Source: Colwellia sp. (GTDB taxonomy: Bacteria; Pseudomonadota; Gammaproteobacteria; Enterobacterales; Alteromonadaceae). From it: a stretch of 64,000 bases of DNA. Shown in pieces: positions 8,009-18,490 of this stretch (position 1 is the first letter of the stretch; every line of letters starts with the position of its first letter). The position numbers and the translations under genes are program-made. The notes below the pieces were generated by a model, which saw only the letters and a program-made list of their open reading frames with translations, made no database searches and was not told the origin of the DNA. Where the stretch lies: positions 81,170 through 145,169 of the forward strand of contig JAHDIK010000007.1 of assembly GCA_020630795.1 (NCBI GenBank), written 5' to 3'.

Positions 8009-9607
8009 TTAACTCATGTTCATCATCATGGTTGTCGGGTTTTCTAAATACGACTTCCATAAATTACAGAAACGCGCAATCGTTCCGCCGTCAATAGTTC
8101 GATGGTCGCCAGACCAACTAACTTGCATAATAGAACGAGCTTCTACATTACCATTTTCATCAAAGCGAGGAAGCTTTTGTAACTTACCTAATGCAACAAT
8201 TGCAGATTCTGGCTTGTTGATAATTGGAGTAGCTATCGTTCCGCCAATTGCACCAATATTAGAAATGGAAATAGTTCCACCTTTCAAATCTTTCGCCGCT
8301 ACACGACCTGAACGTGCATCGTTTGTTAAACGTGTAATTTCATTCGCTAACTCGATAATAGAACGTGTTTGCACTGATTTAATGTTTGGAACCAATAAAC
8401 CCACTTTTGAGTCTACCGCCATACCTATATTATGATCGTCAAAATAAGTTAACTCTGTACAGTCAGCATTTACTTGAGAATTTACAATAGGGAATTCATT
8501 CAATGCTAACGACATTGCTTTCATGAAAAACGGCATCATGGTCAATTTAACGTCTTGCTTAGCATAGTGCTCTTTAAGCTCGCTACGTAATGCAATAAGT
8601 TCGGTCATGTCTATTTCATCACAATACGTAAAGTGAGGAATGGTAGAAACCGACTCAACCATCGCTTTCGCCATTACGGCTTTGATACCTTTAATTGGCT
8701 CTACACGAGTTCCGCCAGAAACAGCAACGGTAGACGTAGTTGAAACTTCAGAAACTAGTGGTTGAGGCGCTTGATTAAACGCTACAACATCTTCTTTATA
8801 CACTCGTCCTTTTTTGCCAGACCCTGGTACTTCACAAATATTTACGTTTAACTCTTTCGCAACACGCCTAACTGCAGGGCTAGCAACTGCTTTACCATTA
8901 TTTGCGCCAGCTATGCCTGCTACAGGAGCCTGTTTAGCTTGTTGTGTAGTTGCAGTAGGAGCTTTAGGCGTTTGAACTTCAGTTTGGTTTGGTGTTTCTT
9001 CCGCAATTGCATCAGAAGCTGCAACACTAGTACCGCCACCAGCATGTTCTACTGCAAATAATGGTGAATGAACTTTTGCAATTTCACCTTTTTCATAATA
9101 CAGCTTGGTTACCTTACCTTTATGCATAGCAGGTATTTGAACAAGTGCTTTGTCTGTCATTACGTCAGCAATAGGTTGATCTTCTTCGATTAAGTCCCCT
9201 TCTTTTACTAACCACTCAACCAATTCACATTCAACAATACCTTCACCGATGTCAGGTAAAATAAAGTCTTCGGTAACAGTTCCACGACTATTATTCTGAC
9301 AAACGTGAGTTTCAGTGGCTACAGGCGCTACTTTTTCAGTAGACGCAGGTTCGTTATTCGCAGTGTCGCCGTCTACAACCATTGAAAACAATGGCGCATG
9401 TACTTTAGCTATTTCACCTTGCTTATAAAAAAGCTTTTCAACAGTACCGTTATGCATTGCAGGAATTTGAACCAACGCTTTGTCAGTCATCACGTCTGCA
9501 ATAGGTTGATCTTCAACAATGGTTTCGCCTTCCGCGACTAACCATTCAACAAGCTCACACTCAACAATACCTTCACCAATATCTGGTAATATAAAATCAA
9601 TACTCAT
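8009..9607 (-). CDS. bkdB: Branched-chain 2-oxoacid dehydrogenase E2 (lipoamide acyltransferase), two lipoyl domains
   Basis: The 532-residue E2 core passes acyl groups from E1 to CoA. Two nearly identical lipoyl domains carry the lysine in TDKALVQIPA at Lys43 and Lys153. They are followed by an Ala/Thr/Gln-rich linker, a peripheral-subunit-binding domain (ASPAVRRVAKELNV, GSGKKGRVYKEDV) and a catalytic domain ending with DHRTIDGG, which holds the active-site His and Asp. The DKA lipoyl motif and the E1 partners point to the branched-chain type rather than pyruvate or 2-oxoglutarate. It lies 11 bases after E1beta in the operon E1alpha-E1beta-E2. E3 must be encoded elsewhere. Confidence 0.92.
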   Translation of the reverse strand: MSIDFILPDIGEGIVECELVEWLVAEGETIVEDQPIADVMTDKALVQIPAMHNGTVEKLFYKQGEIAKVHAPLFSMVVDGDTANNEPASTEKVAPVATETHVCQNNSRGTVTEDFILPDIGEGIVECELVEWLVKEGDLIEEDQPIADVMTDKALVQIPAMHKGKVTKLYYEKGEIAKVHSPLFAVEHAGGGTSVAASDAIAEETPNQTEVQTPKAPTATTQQAKQAPVAGIAGANNGKAVASPAVRRVAKELNVNICEVPGSGKKGRVYKEDVVAFNQAPQPLVSEVSTTSTVAVSGGTRVEPIKGIKAVMAKAMVESVSTIPHFTYCDEIDMTELIALRSELKEHYAKQDVKLTMMPFFMKAMSLALNEFPIVNSQVNADCTELTYFDDHNIGMAVDSKVGLLVPNIKSVQTRSIIELANEITRLTNDARSGRVAAKDLKGGTISISNIGAIGGTIATPIINKPESAIVALGKLQKLPRFDENGNVEARSIMQVSWSGDHRTIDGGTIARFCNLWKSYLENPTTMMMNMS

Positions 9608-9618
9608 GCTTACAAACC

Positions 9619-10596
9619 CTAATAATTTACACTACGTTTAATTGCTTCAAACACCTTAAGGTGATCAGCTACGTATTCTTTCTCAAGCGCTAACGGGTAT
9701 GGTGTATCCATTCCACAAATACGCTCAATTGGAGACTCTAAATGTAAGAAACATTTTTCTTGAATAGTTGCCGCTATCTCACTCGCAAATCCACTGGTTA
9801 ATGGTGCTTCTTGAGTAATAACCAAACGACCCGTTTTAACAACCGAAGTAGCAATCGTTTCAGCATCCCACGGTAATATTGAACGTAAATCGATAAGTTC
9901 ACATGAAATACCAGCTTCTTCTGCAAGTGCTGCTGCTTTTTCAATGACTTCCATTTGTGCGCCCCAAGCCAGTAAAGATACATCTTTACCTTCTTTAACG
10001 ACTTCCGCTTTACCTAGTGGTAATTGGTAATCTTCTTCAGGTACTTCGCCAACAGATGCTCTATAAAGCTTTTTAGGTTCAAAAAAGATCACAGGGTTTT
10101 TGTCGCGAATTGCCGCTAACAATAAACCTTTAGCTTGATATGGATTACGAGGAACAACAATTTTTAAGCCTGGTGTATGAGCAAAGTATGCTTCTGGTGA
10201 TTGACTGTGATACAAACCACCTGCAATACCGCCACCGTAAGGAGTACGAATAGTTAAATTACCTACGTTAAACTCGTTACCGCTGCGGTATCTGAACTTA
10301 GCTGACTCATTTACGATTTGGTCAAACGCTGGAAAAATGTAATCCGCGAACTGAATTTCTGCAATAGGTACACTACCTTGTGCAGCTAAACCGTTTGCAA
10401 AACCAATAATGCCTTGCTCAACTAATGGCGTATTAAAACAACGTGCTTTTCCGTACTTTTCTTGTAAACCACTTGTTGCTCTAAAAACTCCACCAAAATG
10501 ACCAACGTCTTCACCAAAACAAAGTGCTCGATCGTTTTCAGCCATTGCGATATCTAGTGCGCTATTTATCGCTTGTAATAAATTCATTTGTGGCAT
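9619..10596 (-). CDS. bkdA2: Branched-chain 2-oxoacid dehydrogenase E1 beta subunit
   Basis: This 325-residue subunit forms the ThDP-dependent E1 heterotetramer with the alpha subunit. Recognisable segments are [24 protein letters not shown] near the N-terminus, [16 protein letters not shown], the RTPYGGGI region, and the transketolase C-terminal domain ([26 protein letters not shown]). Its ATG shares one base with the alpha stop codon (TAATG at 10596), which indicates translational coupling and equal subunit supply. The length is typical of separate beta subunits. Confidence 0.93.
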   Translation of the reverse strand: MPQMNLLQAINSALDIAMAENDRALCFGEDVGHFGGVFRATSGLQEKYGKARCFNTPLVEQGIIGFANGLAAQGSVPIAEIQFADYIFPAFDQIVNESAKFRYRSGNEFNVGNLTIRTPYGGGIAGGLYHSQSPEAYFAHTPGLKIVVPRNPYQAKGLLLAAIRDKNPVIFFEPKKLYRASVGEVPEEDYQLPLGKAEVVKEGKDVSLLAWGAQMEVIEKAAALAEEAGISCELIDLRSILPWDAETIATSVVKTGRLVITQEAPLTSGFASEIAATIQEKCFLHLESPIERICGMDTPYPLALEKEYVADHLKVFEAIKRSVNY

Positions 10597-11780
10597 TACT
10601 TAATTCTCCCTGCAGTAAATGGGTAGGCATCAGGGTATTTTTTGATGTGCTCTTTTAGTTCAGTTAACTGTTCTGTTAGTTGTAACGTTGGTTTGTCGTA
10701 TACATCAGAAATTAAATCTTCAACCGGTGGTTTATCAATTTTTTCAGACACTTTAACAGCAGCAAGTACTTGTTCTCTGTATTGCGTTGTTAATTGCTCT
10801 TCACGTGCTTCGTCCCACCATTCGTTTGCCAACATCCAGTTTTTCATACGTAATACTGGATCATGTTGTTGCCATTTTTCTTCTTCTTCACGTGTTCTAT
10901 AACCAGACGGATCATCTGATGTAGAATGAGCACCTAAACGATAAGACATTGCTTCAATTAAAACAGGCTTACTTTCTTTAACAGCGTATTCTCGAGCAAT
11001 TTGGGTTGCTTTTAAAACCGCAAGAATATCGTTTCCGTCGATACGAATTGTTTTAATTCCGTAACCAACACCACGTGATGCAATACCATTACCTACATAT
11101 TGTTCTTCAGATGGTGTTGAAATTGCGTAACCATTGTTACGGCAAAAGAAAATAACAGGCGCGTTATGAACTGCTGCCATATTTAAACCTGCATGGAAAT
11201 CACCTTCTGACGCAGCGCCTTCACCAAAATAACAAAGTGTTACTGCATCGAGACCTTGTAGCTTTTGTCCGTAAGCGTAACCAGACGCTTGCGGGATTTG
11301 AGTAGCTAATGGCGATGAAATCGTCATGTAATTAAGTTCGTTTGACCCATAATGAATAGGCATTTGTCGACCTTTACCAAGATCCTTTTCATTACTGAAC
11401 ATTTGGTTCATAAAGTTTTCAAGGCTAAAGCCCCTAAACATTAAAGCACCTTGCTCACGGTATTGAGCCATAATCATATCTTGTGGCTCTAAACCAGCTG
11501 CACCACCTACACTTGCAGCTTCTTCACCTAATGCTGCCATGTAGAAACTCAAACGCCCTTGGCGTTGTGATGCCACCATTCTTTCATCTAGCACTCGATG
11601 AAAAACGAGAGATTCATAAATTTTTGTGGCAAGTGCTTGATCAATATTTGGGATTTCAGCATCAGGAAATAATGTTCCGTCATGCTTAAGAATTTTTAAG
11701 ATAGGGATCTCAACCGAATGACCATCGATAAAAACTGGCGAGTGTACATCCAGCCCTTGTGTATATACGTCACTGTTCAT
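10596..11780 (-). CDS. bkdA1: Branched-chain 2-oxoacid dehydrogenase E1 alpha subunit
   Basis: The 394-residue decarboxylase subunit binds thiamine diphosphate with [19 protein letters not shown] followed by the [10 protein letters not shown] segment (about residues 200-235), and has the conserved phosphorylation-loop region [13 protein letters not shown]. The start is ATG at 11780 with GAGA upstream. It is the first gene of the bkd operon, which degrades 2-oxoacids from Val, Leu and Ile to branched acyl-CoAs. The 270 bases between this gene and astE hold its promoter region; I see no terminator or recognised operator there. Confidence 0.93.
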   Translation of the reverse strand: MNSDVYTQGLDVHSPVFIDGHSVEIPILKILKHDGTLFPDAEIPNIDQALATKIYESLVFHRVLDERMVASQRQGRLSFYMAALGEEAASVGGAAGLEPQDMIMAQYREQGALMFRGFSLENFMNQMFSNEKDLGKGRQMPIHYGSNELNYMTISSPLATQIPQASGYAYGQKLQGLDAVTLCYFGEGAASEGDFHAGLNMAAVHNAPVIFFCRNNGYAISTPSEEQYVGNGIASRGVGYGIKTIRIDGNDILAVLKATQIAREYAVKESKPVLIEAMSYRLGAHSTSDDPSGYRTREEEEKWQQHDPVLRMKNWMLANEWWDEAREEQLTTQYREQVLAAVKVSEKIDKPPVEDLISDVYDKPTLQLTEQLTELKEHIKKYPDAYPFTAGRIK

Positions 11781-12050
11781 AGGTGTCTCTTTTTTGTGTT
11801 CAACGCGAAACGTTTACCCAACAACTTAGCTACTTATCAGTATAGCTTTTAAAATGCAGTTATTTTTAGGGAACATTTTTATATTATTTATTTGTAGTTT
11901 TCAGCTCAAACTTTACCTTTACGTAAACTGAACATCAAGAAATCGAACTAAGGGAGTTTTAGAAAAGAATGGATAATGAACATAAAAGTTTACACAGTAG
12001 ATTTCAGTAAATAAAAAAACTAATGTGCAAACTTAAATTTGGTATAAAGA

Positions 12051-13139
12051 TCAATCAATAACAGTAGGTGTAACCGTAAGTAAAGCACGCTGACCAATAG
12101 CTACGTTAGCATTAGGAAATACGATAGCCTCGCCTTCTCGCTTGGTTTTTACTTCTTTATCACCATCAAATGCGAGCACATAATCAACAGGAAAATCAGT
12201 AAAGTTAGCTACGTTATCAGCAAAATTTAACCTAAAATTTTCCTCAGTGCGGTTGATGGTTTGATAAATTTCAAACACATCGAAATCTGCTGGATCATAA
12301 TCAGGCATATTGATCGTTTGCCCTGAAATGAAATTAGTTAACGTATTTTTTACCGCTTCAAACTTCGACATATCGTTTTCACCAAACGGCATAACTTTAC
12401 CTAGCTCTACGGTAAAAGCGTCGGCACCAAATTCATTTGAAGAAAAGTAGCTAAAGGTAGTTGTTGGTGAGTGCGATAACAAAATGGTTGTAACACCACA
12501 TTGTTTTAAAAATTGAAGCTGCTCTTTTTTCCACGGCTTGCCATGCCTAAACGGATATACTGCAAATTTTTCATTTTTAGATTCACGAATTGCCGTATGT
12601 AAGTCGTAGTGATAACGACTTCTCTCTTGTGAAGTAGGCGCTAAAAAGAAATCTCGTACACTGTCTTCAAGTAGCTTTGCACGTTGTCTTTCTTTATTTT
12701 TAATAGTCTCTTCATCAGAAGCATTTGTATGAGCTCCGGAAAACAAGCGATTCATATTTTCTTCAACAAAGCGCTCGCTAATATTCATCGAGGCTGGGTT
12801 TCCAAATAAAAATAGAACGCGTTCGGTAACTTCTAATTCACCTAGAATAATTTTTTGTACTAGTTCTGCACATATTTCGATAGGTGCTGTTTCATTACCA
12901 TGCACCGCACAAGACAACACAATGTCTTTGCTAGTTGCACACTCTGGCTCGAAAGAAATAATGCCTGTGTCTAATACCTTAACCTTAGTTTTATGGTTAG
13001 CGGTATTAACATCAAAAGAAAAGGCTTCAGGAATTGACCACTCATTTTCGCGTGTTAATTTAAGAAAATCACCCGATGTTTGTAACGTACTTTGTAATGC
13101 TTCTTGTAACTTTTTCACGAAACCTTCAATTTTTAGCAA
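12051..13139 (-). CDS. astE: Succinylglutamate desuccinylase
   Basis: The 362-residue zinc enzyme does the last step of the arginine succinyltransferase pathway, N-succinylglutamate to glutamate and succinate. The AstE/aspartoacylase motif HGNETAPIE (about residues 79-87) holds the zinc His and Glu, GNPASM and ENMNRLF follow, YDLHTAIR carries the next zinc His, and VELGKVMPFGEND is the later active-site segment. The gene stands alone here; the rest of the ast operon is not in the window. It is read on the same strand after pgm but separated from it by a terminator. Confidence 0.93.
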   Translation of the reverse strand: MLKIEGFVKKLQEALQSTLQTSGDFLKLTRENEWSIPEAFSFDVNTANHKTKVKVLDTGIISFEPECATSKDIVLSCAVHGNETAPIEICAELVQKIILGELEVTERVLFLFGNPASMNISERFVEENMNRLFSGAHTNASDEETIKNKERQRAKLLEDSVRDFFLAPTSQERSRYHYDLHTAIRESKNEKFAVYPFRHGKPWKKEQLQFLKQCGVTTILLSHSPTTTFSYFSSNEFGADAFTVELGKVMPFGENDMSKFEAVKNTLTNFISGQTINMPDYDPADFDVFEIYQTINRTEENFRLNFADNVANFTDFPVDYVLAFDGDKEVKTKREGEAIVFPNANVAIGQRALLTVTPTVID

Positions 13140-13171
13140 ATGTTGCGCGCATTATACGTTAAAGACAAGGC

Positions 13172-13198
13172 AAATAAAAAGGCACCCTCAGGTGCCTT
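13172..13198 (-). terminator. Terminator of seqA-pgm
   Basis: An 8-bp stem (AAGGCACC, 13179-13186, with 13191-13198; loop CTCA) is followed on the minus strand by TTTTTATTTG. It lies between pgm and astE. Confidence 0.8.
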
Positions 13199-13254
13199 AA
13201 TCACGGTAAACGTGTAGAAAACTATACAAATAATAAATTAAAACAATTAATTAA

Positions 13255-14901
13255 CTATAGTCCTGCGTTTTTAAATACTTCATTAACAATTTCTTTTGCT
13301 TCAGCAAAAATTGTTTGTAAATGTTGGTCACTTATAAAACTTTCACCGTATATTTTATAGATATCTTCTGTACCTGATGGGCGAGCAGCAAACCAACCAT
13401 TTTCAGTAGTCACTTTTATACCACCGATAGCGGCATTGTTGCCCGACGCATGTGAAAGAATATGTTCAATTTTTTCACCTGCTAATTCATCGGTTTTAAT
13501 AGCATCAGACGTTAATGCTGTTAATACTGCTTTTTGCTCTAAATTTGCTACAGCGTCAACACGTCCATAAAATGGTTGACCTAACTTTTCAGCTATTGCA
13601 GTAAAACGTTGATATGGATCTTTACCCGTTACAGCAAGCATTTCTGCTGCAAGTAACGTCATAATGAAGCCGTCTTTATCTGTCGTCCAACATGAACCAT
13701 CTTTCGCTAAAAATGAAGCTCCAGCACTTTCTTCACCACCAAAGGCATAACTGCTGTCGTGTAACCCATCAACAAACCATTTAAAGCCCACAGGTACTTC
13801 TGATAATGGGCGTTCTATCATTTCTGCTACACGATCAATTAATGAACTTGAAACAAGCGTTTTACCGATTTTACTTGTGATTGGCCAATCACGATGCGTC
13901 ATCAAATATTCAATTGACACAGCAAGGTAATGGTTAGGATTCATCAAACCGCCCGACTTAGTTACAATACCATGTCGGTCAAAATCTGGGTCGTTACCAA
14001 CGGCAACATCAAACTTGTCTTTCATTGCTATCAAGCCAGCCATTGCGTAGGGTGATGAACAATCCATACGAATTTTTCCATCTTTATCTAATGGCATAAA
14101 AGCAAAACTTGCATCAACTACTGGGTTTACAATCTCAATATTTAAACCGTATTTTTTAGCAATTACTGGCCAGTAATGAATACCCGAACCACCGAGTGGG
14201 TCTACACCAATACTAACACCCGCTTTAGCAATGGCTTCCATATCGATAACTTGATCAAGCTGACTAACGTACGCTTCAATAAAGTCTTCTTTTTTAAGCA
14301 ATGAAGAGCTAAGCGCTTGTTGAAACGGTACTTTTTTAACATCTTTTAATTGAGCAGCAATAATTTCGTTCGCGCGCTGTTCAATTAACTTTGTTACGTT
14401 TCCTTCGGCAGGCCCGCCATGAGGAGGATTATATTTTATACCACCGTCAGTTGGGGGGTTATGAGAAGGCGTGATAATTAAACCATCAGCCTCTTCGGTA
14501 TTAGATTTGTTATAACTAATTATAAGCCTAGATATAACAGGAGTTGGCGTAAATCCTTCATCTTGCTGAATAACAACAGGAATGTTATTGCCAATCAATA
14601 CTTCAATGGCTGAAGCAAATGCTGGTTCAGACAGCGCGTGCGTGTCTTTACCTAAAAATAGCGGGCCTTTGTAACCCTGCTCTGTTCGGTACTCTGCCAC
14701 TGCTTGGCAAATTGCAACAATATGCTGTTCATTAAAGCTGGTCGCACTGGCGCTACCACGATGACCTGACGTACCAAAAGTTACCTTTTGTTCAACAACA
14801 TTAACATCAGGTGTTTTTAAAAAATAATCACTGACTAATTTACCAATATTTATTCGATCTTCTGGTCTTGCTGGTTTACCAGCATGAGAATGTACTGACA
14901 T
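13255..14901 (-). CDS. pgm: Phosphoglucomutase, alpha-D-glucose phosphate-specific
   Basis: The 548-residue enzyme interconverts glucose 1-phosphate and glucose 6-phosphate. The N-terminal FGTSGHRGS, the phosphoserine loop ITPSHNPPTDGG (about 145-156), the metal loop GNDPDFDRHG, the sugar-binding GGEESAGAS, and the phosphate-binding ARPSGTEDIYK near the C-terminus are all intact. Length equals the E. coli Pgm type. It lies 60 bases after seqA; seqA-pgm is a known gammaproteobacterial pair. A terminator follows. Confidence 0.96.
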   Translation of the reverse strand: MSVHSHAGKPARPEDRINIGKLVSDYFLKTPDVNVVEQKVTFGTSGHRGSASATSFNEQHIVAICQAVAEYRTEQGYKGPLFLGKDTHALSEPAFASAIEVLIGNNIPVVIQQDEGFTPTPVISRLIISYNKSNTEEADGLIITPSHNPPTDGGIKYNPPHGGPAEGNVTKLIEQRANEIIAAQLKDVKKVPFQQALSSSLLKKEDFIEAYVSQLDQVIDMEAIAKAGVSIGVDPLGGSGIHYWPVIAKKYGLNIEIVNPVVDASFAFMPLDKDGKIRMDCSSPYAMAGLIAMKDKFDVAVGNDPDFDRHGIVTKSGGLMNPNHYLAVSIEYLMTHRDWPITSKIGKTLVSSSLIDRVAEMIERPLSEVPVGFKWFVDGLHDSSYAFGGEESAGASFLAKDGSCWTTDKDGFIMTLLAAEMLAVTGKDPYQRFTAIAEKLGQPFYGRVDAVANLEQKAVLTALTSDAIKTDELAGEKIEHILSHASGNNAAIGGIKVTTENGWFAARPSGTEDIYKIYGESFISDQHLQTIFAEAKEIVNEVFKNAGL

Positions 14902-14961
14902 ATAAAGCCCTTATAAGAGATAAAATATAAAATTAGTGCACGTTTATTGCGTTTTTATTAC

Positions 14962-15555
14962 CTATAATAATTCTCTGATTTCTTCTGCTTCGTCTTCGGT
15001 ATACCCCAAAGCATTAGCCACTTTAGTAAGAATCATTTTTTTACGCGTTGTATTTGAATTAGTTACCACCCAATAAGGGCTTTCAGGTATTTGAAACGGC
15101 TTAGTACTACTGCCACTTTCGGTTAATTCATTTAAGTTAGATGAAAAATATAAACGGTCACGTCCCCGAATTTCAGAAACAACCGAAAACTGTTGGCTAT
15201 GTACTCGGTACAAAGCCCCAAGTATAAGTAAAAACCTTCCTACAGCCCCACGCTGCATAGCAAGTTCTTCTTTATTAATATAATTAAATACAGACTCGTT
15301 TGAATCAATAACTTCAACAGATGAAGATTCTTCGGTAGGTTCTTTATCAAATTCAGGTACTGTTGTACCCACAACAACTTCTGGCTCTTCAACAACGCCT
15401 TCTAAGGGTAATGTATCAACTGCAATATTTTGCGATTCAGACGATGATTGCTCTAACAACAAGCGACGTAAGATTGATGTTGCACTCTCTCCAATAAATT
15501 GAGTTTGAGAGGCGATATACTGATAAAGATCTTCTTCTATTTCTATGTTTTTCAT
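14962..15555 (-). CDS. seqA: SeqA, negative modulator of replication initiation
   Basis: The 197-residue protein binds hemimethylated GATC sites and sequesters oriC and new forks. The N-terminal oligomerisation segment ([25 protein letters not shown]... with ILRRLL) and the C-terminal DNA-binding domain ([35 protein letters not shown]) are well conserved. An acidic linker of about 80 residues between them is longer than a minimal SeqA. AAGGTAATTA precedes the ATG. Its presence implies Dam methylation in this organism. It is divergent from ybfF and first in seqA-pgm. Confidence 0.95.
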   Translation of the reverse strand: MKNIEIEEDLYQYIASQTQFIGESATSILRRLLLEQSSSESQNIAVDTLPLEGVVEEPEVVVGTTVPEFDKEPTEESSSVEVIDSNESVFNYINKEELAMQRGAVGRFLLILGALYRVHSQQFSVVSEIRGRDRLYFSSNLNELTESGSSTKPFQIPESPYWVVTNSNTTRKKMILTKVANALGYTEDEAEEIRELL

Positions 15556-15756
15556 TAATTACCTTGGTACCTTGGGTATAACAATTTCAATTACTTCGGG
15601 TGCCTTTTGATTATACTGATGTTGAGAAAAAGTCGCTATAAAGATTTGTGTTCATAAGCGATTTTATTGAAATAGAGGAGAATAAATAGAATAAATTTGC
15701 CTGAAATATCAAAACAAACGACAATATCGGCACACTTAACTAGCTATTTTTCATCA

Positions 15757-16518
15757 ATGAAATTACTTAATTACACTCAACAAGGTTCAGGCCCCCATTT
15801 ATTATTAATACACGGTCTTTTTGGTAGCTTAGACAACCTAAACATGGTCGCTAAACAACTAAAAAACACATACACTGTTACCAGTGTTGATGTAAGAAAT
15901 CATGGGGATTCTTTCCATGAAAATACTATGTCGTACGATGATTTAGCTTTGGACGTTGTCAATCTTTTAACGCATTTATCTATTGAAAAAACTCATGTAT
16001 TAGGACATTCAATGGGTGGAAAAATAGCCATGTGGCTCGCACTAAATTTTCCTCAACATGTCGATAAACTGATGATTGCAGACATAGCTCCAGTCAAATA
16101 TCCTCCTCACCATAACCACATCATTCATGGGTTAAAATCGATAGATTTATCCAGCGTAACTAATAGAAAAGAAGCCGATTCACAGTTAGCTCAGCATGTG
16201 AATGAACTAGGCGTTAGGCAATTTCTCTTGAGAAACCTATCAACGACAAACGGAGAAATATCATTTAAATGCAGCCTTGAATTTATTGACAATTGCTACG
16301 AACAAATCATGGCTGGATTTGATACCACTCGCTCTTTTTCAGGAGAAACCTTGTTTATTAAAGGTGGAAAATCTGATTATATTCAAGCGGAACATCGCGA
16401 CCTTATTTTAACGCTTTTCCCACAGAGTAAAGCTAAAATAATTCCAGATGCTGGTCATTGGCTTCACGCAGAGAAAACCAGTATTTTTAATAAAATTGTT
16501 GAAAATTTTCTAGCGTAA
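15757..16518 (+). CDS. ybfF: Alpha/beta-hydrolase esterase, YbfF family
   Basis: The 253-residue cytoplasmic esterase shows LIHGLFGSLDNL (oxyanion region), the nucleophile elbow GHSMGGK, and the C-terminal DAGHWLHAEK with the catalytic His. The order ybfF divergent from seqA-pgm is the E. coli arrangement. ATG at 15757 (MKLLNYTQQG) aligns with the E. coli start; an in-frame TTG at 15697 is also possible, but its GGAG lies 16 bases away, too far. Substrate in vivo is unknown (acyl-CoA and short esters are hydrolysed by relatives). Confidence 0.92.
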   Translation: MKLLNYTQQGSGPHLLLIHGLFGSLDNLNMVAKQLKNTYTVTSVDVRNHGDSFHENTMSYDDLALDVVNLLTHLSIEKTHVLGHSMGGKIAMWLALNFPQHVDKLMIADIAPVKYPPHHNHIIHGLKSIDLSSVTNRKEADSQLAQHVNELGVRQFLLRNLSTTNGEISFKCSLEFIDNCYEQIMAGFDTTRSFSGETLFIKGGKSDYIQAEHRDLILTLFPQSKAKIIPDAGHWLHAEKTSIFNKIVENFLA

Positions 16519-16657
16519 TCCCCTTTAAATGTAAGGTATTAGGAGAGTTCCTTGATGTAAATCATAGTTAACTATTCCCTCTTTGAATTAAACTAAAAAA
16601 AATGGGTTTAAAAAGTTGGCTATGCTACAATGCCGCCTGAATTTTTTAGGGTAAATT

Positions 16658-16879
16658 ATGTTAGCAGAGCATTTAGAATTAATTGAAGCGATTGGGCTCA
16701 ACTTATTTTTCGTTTTCATATTTATTTTTATTGGATTGTCTATTCATGATGTAATGAAAAACAACAACGTACCTAAGAATGGACGATATGTTGTTTATTT
16801 TGTTTTATTTTTAGGATGTGCGGGCTTTATAGCAAAAGGTATTATCCAATTTGTGTGGGAAAGCCAAGGCGTTGGTTAA
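16658..16879 (+). CDS. DUF2788 family small membrane protein
   Basis: The 73-residue protein has two membrane spans (about 13-31 and 45-66) joined by a short polar loop (HDVMKNNNVPKNGR). It matches my memory of the DUF2788 proteins found beside ybfE and fldA in marine gammaproteobacteria. Function is unknown. It is 12 bases ahead of ybfE and probably co-transcribed. Confidence 0.8.
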   Translation: MLAEHLELIEAIGLNLFFVFIFIFIGLSIHDVMKNNNVPKNGRYVVYFVLFLGCAGFIAKGIIQFVWESQGVG

Positions 16880-16891
16880 AGTTTAATAGTT

Positions 16892-17173
16892 ATGGCTAAA
16901 GAAGCAACAGATTTAACAACAATTGACTTATTTCAAGATGAGAAACGTCCGGGCAGACCAAAAACGAATCCTCACTCTCGAAGTGTTCAAATAAAAATAA
17001 ATAAAAGAAACCAAGTAAAGCGCGATAAAAACAATGGTTTAAAACGCGTTGAATTTAAAATTCATCAGAATTTATTTGATCAGCTTGATGAGCTGGCAAA
17101 AGAACAAGGTATTAACCGAGGTAAATTGATCGAAAACATACTCGTTCAATCTCTAGAAAAAGTTAAAAATTAA
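16892..17173 (+). CDS. ybfE: YbfE family protein (LexA-regulated, ribbon-helix-helix-like)
   Basis: The 93-residue basic protein has the N-terminal DLFQDEKRPGRPKTNPHSR and the C-terminal VEFKIHQNLFDQLDELAKEQGINRGKLIENIL, a ribbon-helix-helix pattern. E. coli YbfE is LexA-regulated and sits before fldA, as here. I saw no clear LexA box (CTGT-N8-ACAG) upstream, so SOS control is not shown. Target DNA is unknown. Confidence 0.85.
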   Translation: MAKEATDLTTIDLFQDEKRPGRPKTNPHSRSVQIKINKRNQVKRDKNNGLKRVEFKIHQNLFDQLDELAKEQGINRGKLIENILVQSLEKVKN

Positions 17174-17229
17174 TATTAGTAGTTATATCGAACTAAAATA
17201 TTCGGTAATAGATAAAAGGTTATAGATTC

Positions 17230-17757
17230 ATGGCAATTGTAGGTTTATTTTTCGGAAGTGATACAGGTAATACTGAAGCTGTGAGCAAAATGATCCAGAA
17301 AAAACTGGGGAAAAAGCTCATTGAAGTTAAAGACATTGCAAAAAGTACAAAAGAAGAAATCGCAGAATTCGACTTATTAATACTTGGTATCCCTACATGG
17401 TACTACGGTGAAAACCAGTGTGACTGGGATGACTTTTTACCTGAGCTTGAAGAAATAGACTTTACCGACAAACTTGTGGCTATTTTTGGTTTAGGAGATC
17501 AAGAAGACTATTCAGAATATTTTTGTGATGCGATGGGTCCACTACGTGATATTGTTGAATCTAAAGGTGCTATTTTAGTGGGTAACTGGCCTACCGATGG
17601 TTATGAATTTGAAGCGTCTAAAGGGCTTGTAGACGACAATACGTTTATTGGTTTATGTATTGATGAAGACAGACAGCCTGAATTAACAGACGAGCGTGTT
17701 TCTAAATGGGTTGAACAACTTAATGACGAAATGTGTTTAGCTGAATTCTCAGACTAA
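17230..17757 (+). CDS. fldA: Flavodoxin FldA
   Basis: The 175-residue FMN electron carrier has the phosphate-binding loop GSDTGNTE (about 9-16), the WYYGE segment with an FMN-stacking aromatic residue (about 56-60), and the GLGDQEDYSEYF segment for the second stack. The length fits long-chain flavodoxins. It donates electrons to pathways such as radical-SAM and MEP enzymes and can replace ferredoxin under iron limitation. Fur lies nearby, but I found no Fur box upstream. Confidence 0.95.
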   Translation: MAIVGLFFGSDTGNTEAVSKMIQKKLGKKLIEVKDIAKSTKEEIAEFDLLILGIPTWYYGENQCDWDDFLPELEEIDFTDKLVAIFGLGDQEDYSEYFCDAMGPLRDIVESKGAILVGNWPTDGYEFEASKGLVDDNTFIGLCIDEDRQPELTDERVSKWVEQLNDEMCLAEFSD

Positions 17758-17790
17758 CATCACGCGAGTTTATACTCGATTCTGTATTTA

Positions 17791-17827
17791 AAAAAAGAGT
17801 TATCAATATTATTGATAACTCTTTTTT
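17791..17827. terminator. Bidirectional terminator between fldA and the DUF4442 gene
   Basis: A 17-bp stem (17791-17807 with 17811-17827, loop ATT) has an A-run on the left and a T-run on the right, and serves both convergent genes. Confidence 0.9.
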
Positions 17828-17859
17828 TATTCAGCTTTTTCAAATAGATTCACATCTAT

Positions 17860-18333
17860 TTAAGATAAACCTTTCGGTGGTTTCTTTCTGATATAAAGCG
17901 TTTTATTGACTTTAGATACAACCTCACCTTTCTCATCAAGAATATAAACAGGAATAACAGGTAAGTATTTTTCACCATTGTCAGTATGCTTTTTAATATC
18001 GTTAAGTAATTGATCAGAGATTAAAAACTTAGCGTACACAGTTCCTCTACCTGGCTTGATAAAATCAATATCTGCAAATTTGTCCCACACAACATAACCT
18101 TTACCTAACACGGCCATTAGCATTGTCATATAAAAAGGATCTGTCATGGCAAATAATGAACCACCAAAATGAGCGCCCATTGCATTACGATTCCACGCGC
18201 TTAGCGTCATTTTAACTTCAGCTTCACGAAAGTCAGCCGTTAGCTTTGTCATTCGTATGCGAGAAAATAGCAAAGGTGGCCAAATATTCATCGCCAACTT
18301 AAACACCCATGCTTTTTTAAACATCCAATCCAT
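17860..18333 (-). CDS. DUF4442 hotdog-fold protein (thioesterase-like)
   Basis: The 157-residue protein shows the hotdog thioesterase pattern: AWNRNAMGAHFGGSLFAMTD in the first half (N, H and GG around the active-site helix) and a second half of beta strands (TVYAKFLISD, VYILDEKGEVVSKVNKTLYIRKK). DUF4442 proteins are YiiD/PaaI-like putative acyl-CoA thioesterases. The N-terminus is hydrophobic and aromatic but does not look like a cleavable signal. The substrate is unknown. It is convergent with fldA and divergent from fur. Confidence 0.8.
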   Translation of the reverse strand: MDWMFKKAWVFKLAMNIWPPLLFSRIRMTKLTADFREAEVKMTLSAWNRNAMGAHFGGSLFAMTDPFYMTMLMAVLGKGYVVWDKFADIDFIKPGRGTVYAKFLISDQLLNDIKKHTDNGEKYLPVIPVYILDEKGEVVSKVNKTLYIRKKPPKGLS

Positions 18334-18490
18334 TCATTAAAACCTTACACATCGTACCAGTAATGTAATTATGGCTAATAAAACCTATAAATACCAAATA
18401 ATTTGCATGTTCTCTCAAACAAACGCTTTCAACCTGACAGATAAACCCCTATAATTTTCTCATTAATTCGACTGAAATAATAAAAGTTAT

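Noticed and set aside
11968-12012. 13-codon frame MDNEHKSLHSRFQ with GGGAG upstream before astE
   Set aside because: Too short and without promoter, terminator or recognisable features; the SD distance is also too long.
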